A stretch of DNA of 64,000 bases from Anseranas semipalmata. Its lineage: Eukaryota; Chordata; Aves; Anseriformes; Anseranatidae. Positions 24,006 through 36,017 of the stretch are shown here, one piece after another; position 1 is the first letter of the stretch, and every line of letters begins with the position of its first letter. The stretch covers positions 405,291 to 469,290 of the forward strand of contig VXAA01006090.1 in the NCBI GenBank assembly GCA_013399115.1, read 5' to 3'. The translations under genes and the position numbers were made by a program. The notes under the pieces were generated by a model. That model was not told the origin of the DNA. It ran no database searches and worked only from the letters and a program-made list of their open reading frames with translations.

Positions 24006-26719
24006 AAAATGATTCTAGAAAGTATAAAGTTGGAAAGAAAATACTAGATTGGCTTGACTTTTGACTGAATTTATACTTGAGGGGGATTTCTGCTGGAAGG
24101 AAGTGGCGTTCTGTTTATTTATAATTACTTGTCTGTGTTTAGCTAGGCATAAGCACAAAGTACGTTTTAAAGATTAGGTTACATAGCTCGGTATATTTTT
24201 GTTATTAATTCTATGCTTTGTCACGACTAAAAATATTTTTTTCTGTGTCAGGCTCAAAATTGCCAAGTGACTCCTCAACGCCTGTTGTCCAAATGATAGG
24301 CCTAGCACCCTGAGTTTCAGAGGAAGCTATGGAAACCTCACGGCTATCAATTATTATACAATAGCTATTAAACTTTTCTTTTTAATCAATAATTATGATA
24401 GGTCTATATATGTTGTTGATATCTATATGATTATTCTGTCCTTTTCTCTTATTGAATTCTTAGTCTCAATGATTTTCTGTGGCAGTGAATTTCACAGCTG
24501 AAATGGACTAAAAATGTATTGAGCTTTCTGCTTCTTGGTTACACTGAATGCCTCCTTCACTTTACAAACGAGAAAAAGGTGAGGGTCACCACCTACCTGA
24601 TCTAGAACATGCATTATTGCACAGATTTCTGTTTGTAAGGTAACAACTTCTATCATTGCACTCTCTCCAGGAAAATTATTTTATTTCCCCTTCAGCGCTC
24701 TTTTGGAGTCTGGGTGACCCATACTCTCCCATGCTGTACCACTGTTCCTATGCTGCCATTACGGTGGTCTCCACATTCTTGATTATCCCATCCCTTTGCA
24801 CAGTTCATGTCTGATTTGCTTTTTTGACTGCAGTTGCTCATTGATCTCTATACATTGATGTCACAGGTCACCTTTAGATGATGTAATCAGTTTAGAGCTT
24901 TCTAAGTTGAACAGATTATTTATCTTTGCAGCCTGATTTTGGATTTCTTTGATATGCTGACTTTTCACTATATTATTTAAGTTTCTTTAACATTCTCTAC
25001 AGTCATTTCAGGTCCTTGTACACCTACACAGCTTAGGGGCCTCAACACACTTTGTTGCCATGCTATCCTTTCCCCTTTCCAAATCATTAATGAACTCATT
25101 AAGCATCATGGCACATCATAAGAGGAACACCTGGGGCAGTTAATCTACCACCATGATGGGATTTGGTCAGTTAATCTTATTATTATTATTTTTTTATCTC
25201 TAATCAGGTCTAGACTGCAGCAATCTTAAAGTCTTGTAGTTAAAATATTCAAACTGTGTCCTGACCTATCTGTTAAATGTACATCCATTTCATATTTATA
25301 ATTAATGCCCCTAGGACTATGGATTAATTGAAAGCCAGAATTCAAAAATCTTTCTATAATTCTAAAGCCCACTTAAAAAAAAACCCTGCCAAGCTGCTGT
25401 GTCATTACCTAGGCAAATCTTTCGCACTGGCTTGGTAGGGAGTGTACAAATATACTTTCTGATGCTTATCATGTTCTCTTACCAGACGCATGGTCTTACA
25501 TTGCCTTGTCCAGCCACTGTTTTAATATCTGCAGATTTTTTAATCTCTTGATGTTTCATTTATTCTAACTAACCATAGGGAATGCTTCAAATCTACAGTA
25601 GCACAGAAAGGTTTGTAACATGAGAACACATTAATAATTTGTGGAGCAGAGGCAGCAACCCAGGATTCCCCTATCTCAGGAGATCGACAACACCTATATC
25701 TCTTGATTAATGATCACAGGAACAAGAAATTTGTCATAATTCCCCAGTGATCTCTGCCCTGATGTTTATCTGTCATTTTCTAATGACTTTCTTCATGTGA
25801 ATGTGCCCAGTTCTATAAGGGAAATCTCATATTTCTAAAACTCTTATCTATAGTCAGACTGTCTCATAGTGTAATTTTTCTTACACTTTTTCACCTTTTG
25901 TTGTTGTTGTTGTTGTATATTATAGGACATAAATGAAACAGAAGATTTTGTCCTCTTTGTGAACAATGGCACGTCTGATTTTCTATTTTTTAAAATGTAG
26001 ACTGATACAAATTTTTCCAATACGTGCAGCCAAAAGGCAAAGCGGCATTTTAGCATGGCTATGTTATCTCACTGGTTATTTGCACAACATGGGAAGGGAT
26101 TTTGGTATGCTAATAACAGGATATGAATATATCCTGATATATATGATATGATATCTATATATATGTTATAAAGAAAATAAAATGAGTGAGGAAAAATAAT
26201 TTTCCTAGCAATCTTGGAATGACCTTGCTTTTTTTAACAGCTCTTTGTTAGAATTCATTACATTTTCCCGTTTATTGCCAACATGAAGTTTCAGTTTTTC
26301 CTAACTTGACAACCAAAAACACTGCTTTGCCTCTCTGAAATCAGAAAGAGAACTTTGCTTCATCTAATAGAATCTGCTTTTTAGCAAAGAATAACACAAT
26401 AATGTCAAAGCTTAGGCAGGAGAAACCCTATTGTATTAATCACTTCTGCTGAGCTTCAGTAGCTCTAGCGAGGTTAGCAAATGTGTAGATCTAGTGGGCC
26501 TGTAAAAACATTCCCGTTTCTTTGGTGATTATTTTTCTTTGTTGAATTAACCAAGTAACGATTAATATTGGATAAGTCTTACTTAGAAGTGAGGCATTTA
26601 TGTTATCTTTATGATCATAAGGCTGTCTAATGCCATGAATAGCTGAAAGAGTTCTGAAAAGATTAAATAGTTTCAAGAGGACAACCTTTCTGACCTGAAA
26701 AAAATCAGGATTATTTAAT
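24006..26719. other. Unique AT-rich noncoding DNA
   Basis: No gene recognised. It contains a (TTG)n tract at about 25897-25916 and alternating TA/TATC sequence at about 26120-26166. Nothing else stands out. Confidence 0.55.
25897..25916 (+). repeat. (TTG)n microsatellite
   Basis: About six TTG units. A simple trinucleotide repeat. Confidence 0.8.
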
Positions 26720-26872
26720 GATTACCTGTTCTTCTAGCAGATGTGTGAATGGCAGCTGAGATTTGTTTAGTTTACATTTATGCTGAGTTGCAGTGGCCCA
26801 AAGGCGTCCGCTTTGCTGCTTGAATAGTTAAAGCATCGCTTGCATCAATCTTTTCTTCTGCTGCCATTCCAG

Positions 26873-26953
26873 GGTACGTCTACTGTAATGCTGTCCAGTT
26901 CACAGATTCCGAGGTGGAGCAGGGTAAACGTGTTCCAAGTAACCCATTGCACT
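26873..26953 (+). other. Exon-like segment, 81 bases
   Basis: A long pyrimidine tract ending in GCTGCCATTCCAG precedes base 26873, and GTGAGTATTCC follows base 26953. Both are strong matches to the acceptor and donor consensus. The segment is 81 bases, a multiple of three, and two of its three frames are open. One reads TSTVMLSSSQIPRWS and another YVYCNAVQFTDSEVEQGK in part. I recognise neither. It sits in a slightly less AT-rich patch (26720-26960). It may be a cassette exon of a coding or noncoding transcript, or a chance pairing of splice-like signals; such decoys are common in vertebrate DNA. Confidence 0.25.
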
Positions 26954-27180
26954 GTGAGTATTCCTTGAAGGCCATTTCTGCCCCACTGTTTACCTGGGCA
27001 GCCTAAAAAGACCAGATGAACACAGCCTCTATTAGATAGTCACGTTGCTTTTGGGGAATGTTTTACAAGCCCAGTCGTACTCACATCCCATTACTGCTAA
27101 TGGCAGGATGGTTAATCCAGTAGAAGAGTGACCCCATATTTCAAAGTCTCATTCACAGGCAGCTGATTGAACACACAGTG

Positions 27181-27285
27181 GGGATTTTCAAATGCACAGA
27201 TGGAGGGAAGCCTCCAATTCTTGTTGACTTTCAGGAGGACTGAGAAACCCTCCTGCTCCTTGTGCCTCAGAACATCTCCCATAAC
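27181..27285. mobile_element. Possible degraded fold-back repeat
   Basis: GGGATTTTCAAATGCAC at 27181-27197, followed by AGCCTCCAATTC...TTGACTTTCAGG, resembles one arm and the middle of a common reptile/bird hairpin repeat. That repeat starts 'gggattttcaaa' and has 'ttgactttcaatggg' in the centre. The right arm is weak here. The call rests on remembered wording only. Confidence 0.3.
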
Positions 27286-28984
27286 CAATAAAATACCAAG
27301 CTAGAAACATTACATGGCAGTGAGGCTGACTTATGCTGAAGATAAGACTGAGCTTATTGAAGCTATTGTTTTGGGTAGTTTTATAGCTTAACCTTCAGTA
27401 AGTGTTATGAACACCATATCCTTTAAGATTACAGGGAGAAGAAATTTATCTAAAAGATAAAAAGTCTGATAAGTAATGAAAAGAAAATGCTGTTTTTGTA
27501 TCAAGTTTAAGATTTAGTACACACAAGTGTGAAATGAACTGCCTTCATATGCTTATTGTAGTGTCTGTGTTAGGACATGTTTATGGAGGAGAGGGTGCAA
27601 AGCAGAGGAAGTTTCCCCAGGAGCATTGCCCCTTGAGGTACCTACCCCAGGCACTTGGTGGGGGACCAGATGTGCAGTTCCCCCTGCTCCTAAGCACACG
27701 GAAACTGCATCCAGTCTTAGTATCCTCTCATACGTCCTTAATCGCAGTATTTCAATTTATTGTACACTAATTAGATAGACCTGTTGGTTGAAGGAGAAGA
27801 ATCAACACCTGGTAATTACTTCATTGTAAAATGTAATGAGTTTTTGAACCTGACGTACTGTAAAAATTGCAGCATAATAAATAGAATGCAGTTTTCCAAC
27901 TATAAACTAGCAGTGAATTCTGCTAGTGTATTTCTTCATGAAACATGTTTATGTGATAGTCTTCCAATTTTATGGCTGAAGTTTATCACCATAAGGTGCA
28001 TTTCATGACAGCCAAATAACTACATTCAGTTAGACTTGTCACCATGTGCCTTCAGTATCAAGACACATGCTGATTGTATCAAATACCGTTGACTGTCTTA
28101 GTGCTGCAAATAGAAAAGATGATTACACTGTTCTCTTTAGATGTGATGTAATATTATTCACCTCACTAAGAACCAAAGGTCAAGGTTGTCTAAGAACATG
28201 GGAAAGATCATCTATTGAAAGCTTCATAATATGATAATACACGAGGAGACACAGCAGTAGTTTTACATTAGTATTTCTGTGATTTCTTATGTAGGAGGCA
28301 GTGCATATTACACAAACTAAGCAATGACCCACTAGTATATTTTTCCAGAGAAACCAATTCCTAGAATTCCAGCTGCCATAATTTGCTTTCATTTATTTGT
28401 ATAACAAAGGTCAGTAAGTTTACACTCCTCAGTGAAATCACAGCAAAGCATTAACACATTATCAATACGTGTATGCCAGAATACTGCTATCAGCTCCTCC
28501 AGCCTCTGAGAAAGCTCATGTAAAAGATGTGATAGTCAAAGAATCTACTGAAGTCATTTTAAGTAAAAAAGCTTGCTTCAAATCATAGCCAAAACTTGTA
28601 AAACCACTGACATTATGATTTATATTGCACACAGGTAGCAGAAATGCTTGAACTTTATTCCAGAAGAAAATACAGACTGCTTGCATATCATGGTATGCTG
28701 GTTGTGTAATTTGGATGGAGGTATAGGACCCAAGGTAGTTTTAACTTTTTTTTTTTTCCTAAGACTACTTGTTAGTTTTGAATTCTGCTGTGCTGCGTGG
28801 TGTATGGTCATGTGGGCTGGAGACGGGTGTGAGAATTTGGGCAACGATGCATGTCTAAGTCTGTGTGGATCCTTATGGGGGATTCTAGATGTCACAGTGA
28901 CAGAGGCAATACAATTATTCGTGCAAGAACCTTAGAGTGCAGGGGAGACATTTCTGGCAGCTGCATCTTAAGCAAGTGGTACCC
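27286..28984. other. Unique noncoding DNA
   Basis: No gene is recognisable. A T11 run lies near 28748-28758. Open frames are short and unlike known proteins. Confidence 0.5.
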
Positions 28985-29100
28985 TGATGAGTGGGGGACG
29001 AGGGGAAGCTGCGAAGCGCAGGATCGTCGTGAGATGCTGCCCCTTACCGGAGCCCGGTGCGCAGATCGCTCTGGTTGTCTGATTGCCATGGAAACCACGA
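28985..29100 (-). promoter_or_regulatory. CpG-rich pocket with RFX-type X-box
   Basis: About eleven CpGs cluster within roughly 110 bases of otherwise CpG-poor DNA. At 29082-29095 the plus strand reads ATTGCCATGGAAAC. On the minus strand this is GTTTCCATGGCAAT, one base from the RFX X-box palindrome GTTNCCATGGNAAC. On the same minus strand, 34 bases further, lies a good splice donor, CTCCG|GTAAGG (exon edge at 29048). RFX sites are often close to start sites of ciliary and neuronal genes. This arrangement could be a small minus-strand promoter with first exon, or an RFX-bound enhancer. No recognised coding sequence is attached. Confidence 0.3.
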
Positions 29101-31183
29101 AAGGAGATTTCCCTCTTTGCCCTCTGCTTGAGAAACTTGGTTTCCTGCTGCCTGGTTGCCTGCAGCCTTGTGACTGTGAGAACCTGCACGCCACCTGCCT
29201 TGAAAGAGCTGAGGTCGGTGGAAGAAACCAATCTGTGATGGTTTTTAGGCTGCTCCCTGTTGCATACGATAGTAGGAATATTCAGGAGATAAACCCACTT
29301 TTTAATACTGACGTAATAATCGTGAAGAAATTGAATGTAATCTGCTTTTAAAAGTCCATTTAGTCTAATTTAGGACCACATACAGAAGTATTTTGATAGC
29401 AGACTTCGAATAGCCTTGTGCCAGCAAAGGAGGACAGAAATGATGTTGTTTAAATGCACAGTTTAGGCATTTTCACCCTTGAAATACACGGGTTGTAACC
29501 CTTAACCTTAATTTCTTTCACTTAGGACCCTCAGCTCAGGGATAACATGTGATGCAGCTAAATCATCTTAATCTATTCTTAACTTCAACCACATCATAAA
29601 GTAATTTAGTGTTGAAAACATGTAGAGCCTGCAATAATGACAAATGTTGAAATGTTCTTTTATCACAAAATATGCTATTCGGGGATTAATTTTAATGAGG
29701 TTTTCATTTTTATTTTATTGTTTTAATTTTAATTTTTGCATTTTGGTTAATGAGAGTTGTCCCCCTAAGAAAACATTTACAAATAAAAACAAATCAGCTT
29801 ACTAAATAATTTTGATAAAATGTCACCCATGACACTGCTGAAGTTTTGGTGCATGTTTAAAAATATCATAAAAGCTGGCATGATCACCCCAGGTTTTTGG
29901 GGTGTAAAGGTGCAAAGGGAGGTGTAAGGAGACATCTAGAAGTTCAAAAAAAGAAGAAAGTGAGTGAGACAGAGAGCAAAGTGAAATTGGAGTCACTGGG
30001 AGGAGAGAAGTAAGCAGCAGAGGGGCTGCCAAGTGAGTCATGAGCTGAAGCCACACAGACATGGATGGGTGGCTCTCGGCTCGCAGCTCGCGGTGCTGCT
30101 CGGTGCACCTCTTACCCCATCCCCATGCCAGGGGATCTCTGCCAGGCACCTGGTGTGCCCCCCCTTAAATTCCTAGCAAGAAGGTATTCAGACAGACATC
30201 CCTCCTTCAGATCAGCCGCCACTGGGATCTGCACCGTGGCTTCAGTTTTCCTGGCACCGTGGTGTTAGAAATGTGAGCTCGTACAACTGCAGCTGAAGTC
30301 AGAGAGTGCTGCAGGTGCTCAGCTGTCCCATCCCCTATCCCTTTCCTTTTCCACGCACCTGTCCCTGTGAGGTGCTCTCAGAGTTCAGTAAACGGGGAAG
30401 GAAAAGAGATCTGGGGAGCACCAAACACATCGTGGCTCTCGCATCTCCTGCCTTGCTGCATCCCTGCACCTGGAGTGAGGTTTGCTGGGCGTGTGGCGAG
30501 GGGCTTCTGCTGTACCTGTCTGTGTGGGTGCTGGGCTGTGGTCAGGTTCGTACTGCATCCTCAGCATCCCTCCAGAGACATGAGGAGGTGAGCTGGGTTG
30601 CTTGTGGATGGAGTTGCAACACCAGTTCTTTAAAGAGCTACGGGGAGGAGTTTTATTGTATACATAAACCATTGTATTTAGAAATTATAAACCGTCCTTT
30701 TTTCCTAAAAGCAAAGAGTTCCACTCAGGCTATGTTTGTTCCTGCACAATGTGGCAGAGTTCAGATTCGTGTAGAAATATCTGGTGATCAGAATGTGTTT
30801 GTTTTGTCTTTTTTGACTGAAAGGAAAAGATGACTGGAAGAAAATTAAAGTAAAAACTATTATTAACCTCTAATGCTAATAACCCTATGCATAATAATCA
30901 GTATTTTGTCCTGATTGTCTTGTCCTATCATTGAATTTTCAAAGGGCCTAAGTCAGACTATGCAGTCCTCATTACAGAACATGCATAACGTTGTCTTCTA
31001 AATTCCCTGTAACTATTCAAATAGAGGCTCAGAAAGACAAATTGCCTATCACTCCAACATCTTAAAACAAAACAAAAGGCACCATATTGCCACTTTAGGG
31101 ACACATTTGTTGCCTGCTGTTGCTATTATATATGTCATTTCAGTCCTGCAGTTAGCTATAAACTACATCTTTTCTTTTTCCAG
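29101..31183. other. Noncoding DNA with moderately GC-rich part
   Basis: 29101-30055 is ordinary, including a very T-rich part at about 29690-29760. 30056-30640 is richer in GC with scattered CpGs. A 175-codon open frame at 30306-30833 has no recognisable family and no supporting splice or promoter context, so I treat it as chance. Confidence 0.45.
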
Positions 31184-31252
31184 AGAGAAATAAGAGGTGC
31201 CTGAAGGGAAGCAAGAATGGAAAGCATCCTTAAAATGACTGATTTACAATTG
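31184..31252 (+). other. Exon-like segment, 69 bases, with an ATG
   Basis: TACATCTTTTCTTTTTCCAG directly precedes base 31184, an excellent acceptor with an uninterrupted pyrimidine tract. Base 31252 is followed by GTAAGG, a good donor. All three frames are closed across the whole segment, but an ATG in a strong context (AAGAATGG) at 31217 opens a frame of 12 codons (MESILKMTDLQL) that reaches the donor in phase 0. It could therefore be a noncoding-RNA exon, or a 5' exon carrying a start codon. I recognise no protein. A chance pairing is also possible. Confidence 0.25.
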
Positions 31253-33039
31253 GTAAGGAGATACAATATGAAAATTATAGCTTTCTTAGTGTGTCACATC
31301 ACAAGCTTGCGCAATGTTCTTGCTTTAAAAGCCACCCCACAGGCTAGTGTGATGGCTCAGAGGACAGCGTGGCATAGGAGCAGCCGTGTGGCAGGCTGAG
31401 GCTCCAGCTCATGCTCTCAGGACAGGCAAGAAGCTCCTCTCAGGGGCTGAGCTCATGGGTCACCCCTGCTACAGGTGCTCCTCCATCTAACCCCCTCCAC
31501 AACAAACTGTATGCCACAACCTACCCTTCTGCAGTACCTCTGAGAATAAAAACAGTAGCAGACACCCCAAAGACATGAATTAAGAGAAAGAAAAAGGCCC
31601 CTGTGATTCAAACCAGACAGAGGCTGTTTCAGAAAGTAGGAAACCTCTTAGCATAAAATTCTACCCAAGTGCTAGTGAATAAATGAAAGCCAATGTGTAT
31701 TTTATGTGGCTGTAAAAAGCAAACACCCAGAATGTTATTTTTAGGCTCCTAGGATTTAGGAGCCTGATGTGACTTAATCTCCACAGCTCCTGTGGATCCT
31801 GCTCTTTAACCCAGAGATGTTAAATACAATGTGTTGCTGCAGCCTCTAGATTACAGTGTTATATTCCAGAGTATCCACCTTCACTTGATCTTCAAGGTAT
31901 GAGATGGATATGGACATTTTGTGGGGTAGAAGACAAATGATTGTTCTTTGCCTTTTTACAGTCTAAGCTGGTAATGGCTAGGAGCACTGCTGATTCATTC
32001 ACACTTTAAGTAAAAGCAATGTCCATCATGGCATTTTGTGTAGAGTTTGGCCCAGTTGCCTGGTAGGTGTGTCTCAAACACCTTCAGCAATGTGGAGGCA
32101 GTCACCTTGATTCTGGATCTTAGGCTGATTCAATCTATTTCACAATCTACTATTTCTCAGAAATCCTACTGCTGCCTACCAACATATGCAGCTGGGGGTT
32201 GTGTTGGACCATTGCATCTAATATCCACCAAAGTGCTTATCCTCCATAAATTTAACATATCCCTCTTTGATACCTTTTGCATTTTTGCTGTCTGTATTTT
32301 ACTGTCATGTGACATTCCATATTTTACTTCAGTGCTTTATGAAAAAGTACATCACTTGTTTTCTGTTTGTTACCTGATAATTTTATGCCATAACTGCCAG
32401 TACTCATGTTGTCAGAAATTGTGATTCATCTGCAGTTTTGTTGTCTAGTCATTCAGGACTGTGAAACCTTTCTATAACTTTCACATTCAGCTTTAGGTTT
32501 AGCCATTTTAAATAATGTAGTATCACCTGCAACTTTATTCATTCCAGATTTACACTGTTTTCCAAATAACTTATGAAAAGTACAGATCCTTAGGAAACTC
32601 CCACATGTAGACTTCTTCCACTCTGGATCTGCAATTTATTCCTGGTCTTTGTTAGATATTAATATTTAATTAGACATTAATCCATGACTTTCCCTCTTAT
32701 CAATTCGTAAACTGTAATACTCAATATAGATAGAGAGATTTATTATATCTAAAATTTGGCATTCCTATAGGGAACTCCTGAAATATGGAACTAGTTACAC
32801 CAGTGTCTCCAAGAAGAACACTTGGCTTATTATTAGTGAGCTACTCTACAGAGCATTACTAATAAGTGACACAGTGATTATCACTCTGGTGTTCACATTT
32901 CCCCATGACATGCTGAGATTGTTGTTTAAAAGTCTTTCTTGTGGACTTGTTTTGAAAAATAATCCTTGATGCAGTAACCTAAGAACATAAAACAGGGTGA
33001 CATTTCAGTTGATGTGTCTCCAGCTTTAATTCGTATTTA
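31253..33039. other. Unique noncoding DNA
   Basis: No gene recognised. A 9-bp-arm hairpin, AGGCTCCTA / TAGGAGCCT, lies at 31743-31765. The rest is ordinary AT-rich sequence. Confidence 0.5.
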
Positions 33040-33265
33040 ATAAGTCAGTTTGGGTTATGTTTATTAAAATTGGTTGACTTTTAAAAGAGCACCCGCTGAG
33101 TTTTATGAATATGCAAATTGTACGTCTATTTGGTATAGAATGAAACCCTCAATTACAATGACAATAAAGATGTAGTTATAGTTTTATTAATCAATTAACG
33201 CGTAACTATTCTGATTAGCACTTGAAATGAAGTGACTAGTTAAATATTTCTTTACGTGGGGATAC
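33040..33265. promoter_or_regulatory. Candidate enhancer-like segment (octamer and homeobox words)
   Basis: The segment holds a perfect octamer ATGCAAAT at 33111-33118. It also holds a dense homeodomain-type stretch, TTTATTAATCAATTAAC at 33183-33199, plus several AATTA/TAAT words, CAATTAC at about 33153 and an ACGCG. Such clusters of POU and homeobox words with few repeats are typical of conserved noncoding enhancers near developmental genes. This is composition and motif reading only; AT-rich DNA yields such words by chance and conservation was not tested. Confidence 0.25.
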
Positions 33266-33520
33266 CAGAACCGCTTTTTTAAAAGAGATTGATCCTTACG
33301 CCCAAGGAAAGAGTACCTGAATGCACATCTACACATAAAAAATAAAAGTAAAGGAATTTGCTCTAATATTTGTACTTGTTGCCATAATAAAAATTACAGG
33401 TCTGTGTCTAGACTCCTACCTCTGTCAATGATCATTTAATCTGCACCAGTTAGTGAACTGGAAATTGGGATTCAGTGTTACTTAAACTATTCACAAGTAG
33501 TTACATTGCTTGAGACAAAT
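33266..33520. other. Unique noncoding DNA
   Basis: Nothing recognised in this AT-rich stretch before the SINE relic. Confidence 0.5.
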
Positions 33521-33600
33521 CTTGATTTCCCCAGGGGCAAAGTGGAAATAATAGGCAGGTACTGCTCATAGATACTGTAAAAAGATGCTTGAAGGCTTGT
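33521..33600 (+). mobile_element. MIR-like SINE relic (3' part)
   Basis: GATTTCCCCAGGGGCAAAGTGG, then AAATAATAGGCAGGTACTGCTCATAGA, parallels the MIR segment 'gtttccccatctgtaaaatggggataataatagtacctacctcatag'. It is diverged and short; the edges are approximate. Confidence 0.45.
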
Positions 33601-33663
33601 TAATGGAAGATACAAAAGCAAAATGCCATTAGTCTGAGAAATAACAGTGATTTAACGAGTAAC

Positions 33664-33745
33664 TTGGGGGACAGGAAATCAAAATAGCTGAACTATTTTT
33701 TTGGCCTTACTGCTAATTGGCTGTGTTATCTTGGGCAGTGTCAGG
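33664..33745 (+). mobile_element. MIR-like SINE relic (core)
   Basis: TTACTGCTAATTGGCTGTG, then TTATCTTGGGCAGTGTCA at 33707-33743, is close to the conserved MIR core 'ccactaactagctgtgtgaccttgggcaagtca'. Preceding bases (GGGGGACAGGAAATC) fit the part just upstream in the family. Because core comes before the 3' part in MIR, this copy and the one at 33521 must be separate insertions. Confidence 0.6.
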
Positions 33746-35238
33746 TAGGAATTACACAGGAGACCTTCCTAATAGAGTGTTAAACTGCACTGCTTTGTGT
33801 TCTATACACTTCCGATGCTGTATCTAAGGCTATCATGCTACTGGACTGCTTATAAATGGCTCAATATTTTCAGAAGTATGTTCACCATTTAACATTTTGA
33901 GCTAGTTTATTTTCAGTATATTGTCAAAATTAAACGTCCAATATTTTCCCATGTTTGTGTGCTCCTCAGAGCATGAATGTTTGCCTTGTTGTTTTCCCCC
34001 TAGGAAGATTTCCTTGTCTACTAATTTGAATGTTTTAGCCTCTTAATCTACATGGATTTTAATGAAAACTCTTTTGACTGTTAGTTCACAGATTTTCCTT
34101 GCATTAAAAAAGAGCCTGAGGTCTTTTTCATTGAAGTAATTGTCCTAATGCAGTGAGAAAATGCCAGCATCTAGAAGTAGTGACTTAAAAGGAATGAATT
34201 ACTATTTTAATGAAAGTAATACAAGATACTAATTCTGACTATATGAAAACTCTCGAAACAGTAGTGCAAAAAACAGCGAATCTAAGAGGTCACATCAAAT
34301 CTTAGAGCACAGGCAGAAATTAAGGATCAAGAATATATATGGCAATTCCAGAGTCCTGGAGGCAGCAGCAGTTTAGAGGGCAAAACCTCATGGGCAGAGT
34401 TGGGAGAGGAACAGTTTGGAAGTGGGGAGATTGAGTTACTGTTTCTGAATGGCAACAGCAGCAGACAGTGAACAAGCATCTCTTATAACTTCCTCTTATT
34501 TTTAAGAATTTGCACCTGGCAGAGAGGATTTGACTTGCCTGTATTCTGGAGCCTTCTGTGAAACACAGGTACTTCCAGACCTTATGCATGTTAACAAGTC
34601 ATTGAAATCATTCTGTCCAAACAGGTCCCTGAAAGTCTTGCTCTCCACCAGTACTTTGGTATTTTTGCTCTGAGTGTAACAATGTATGAAATACTTAGAT
34701 TTAGAAAAGATTAGGTTAGAAAATATTACTAGTGGATGTCTGCTTCCCCAGAAAGTGAATAACAGACTTAGTCATTCAAGCATTTGGATCTCTGCAAGAA
34801 AAAACTCACAGACCTCAAGGTATCTCCAAAAGACTTACAGCTCTTCTTTCCCCCTGATAGCACTTAGCAAGAACCATATTTTCCAAAGCCTCCTGACCTG
34901 CCCATGGCCCTCTCTTTTACTGAAAGCTCTTACCAATACTCAGGACACACACAAGCGAACAAGGATGTCGTGAATTCCTGTATCTTCACTTCACATTTCA
35001 CAGATGCTGACATCCTGGAACCTCTCTGCCCCACTGCTAACTCAGAGTTTTCCAGACACAGATAATTCGTCCTACTTTACAATAAAATCTTCACTCCCAA
35101 AGTTTAAGTATGTCCTAAATGTTAAAAAATGGGTGTCAAAATGGAAATGTTTTTACAAATTTCAGCGATCACCACCAGCCTGCAGCAATAATTGAATGTG
35201 ATCCATAGGTATAAGGTACCAACAGAAAGATCCATGCT
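33746..35238. other. Unique noncoding DNA
   Basis: No gene recognised. Open frames are under 100 codons and unrecognised. Confidence 0.5.
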
Positions 35239-35360
35239 ACAGAATCGCAGGATAGTTTGGATTTGAAGGGACCTTTAAATACCATCAAGTCCAACCCTGC
35301 TGCCATGGACCAGGACATCTCCCAGTCAGGCTGCCAGAAATCAGGCTGCCCAAATCCCCC
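35239..35360 (-). mobile_element. CR1 LINE tail fragment
   Basis: ACAGAATCGCAGGATAGTTTG, then GAAGGGACCTTTAAATACC, TCCAACCCTGCTGCCATGG and CAGGCTGCCCAAATCCCCC follow the 3' tail of avian CR1 in reverse complement. The element therefore lies on the minus strand with its 3' end near 35239. Only about 120 bases remain. TCAGGCTGCC occurs twice (at about 35326 and 35341), a small internal duplication within the copy. Confidence 0.85.
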
Positions 35361-36017
35361 ACTTCTTCCTTTTGTGTGACTGAGTGAAATAAAAACAACC
35401 ATGTCAAGGTTTCTGACATTTTTAATCTTTCATTTTTCCTTCTCCTTCTGTCAGTCTAACTGGTCTGAAGCCCAAAATGGTTCAAAATACTATAGAGGAG
35501 ATGAAAAACAAGGGAAAAACTAACACTAGAGATTTCTCTGTTTCAGATAATGGGCAGAGAGGGAACAAAAGAGGAAGAGGCAAAATTGTAACATTTAAGA
35601 ATTTGAAGTTTCAGTTTTGAATAAAAGAGCTATTTAAATTGAGAAGGCAAAATACTCCCGTGGAAGATTTTGGTGTTGAAAGCAAACACACCATTGCAAT
35701 TTGTGGGGAAAAAGGCTGCAGACATAAAATTGTAAGTGGAACCATGGAAATTCCAAATAACCATGGGTTAGAGGAAATTGTAGTTCTGTAATACATTTGT
35801 ACTGTTCAACAAACATTGATTTTTCTTGTGATTGTATTTAAGATTGTGGCTAAATTCTGCTTTTATAAAAGTCACTGGGTGTCATTACATAATGAATATG
35901 TCCTCCAGTCTCTAAACCCTGAAACACAGAGTGGACAAAACCATTTATGTATCCTCTCTGTTCTATAGCAGCTTGCACATTTTTGTTGTTTCAGCAGCAC
36001 CAAATATGTATAGCAGG

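Noticed and set aside
23533..24006. Several overlapping open frames on both strands
   Set aside because: Expected from GC-rich, stop-poor composition; proteins are proline/histidine-rich low complexity.
28851..29351. 166-codon open frame on the plus strand
   Set aside because: Crosses the CpG-rich pocket; no recognisable protein similarity; most likely chance.
30306..30833. 175-codon open frame on the plus strand
   Set aside because: Lies in a GC-richer patch where stops are rarer; no family recognised and no exon boundaries of quality.
31743..31765. Hairpin AGGCTCCTA/TAGGAGCCT considered as a microRNA or terminator
   Set aside because: Nine-base arms are far too short for a microRNA precursor, and bacterial-type terminators do not apply here.
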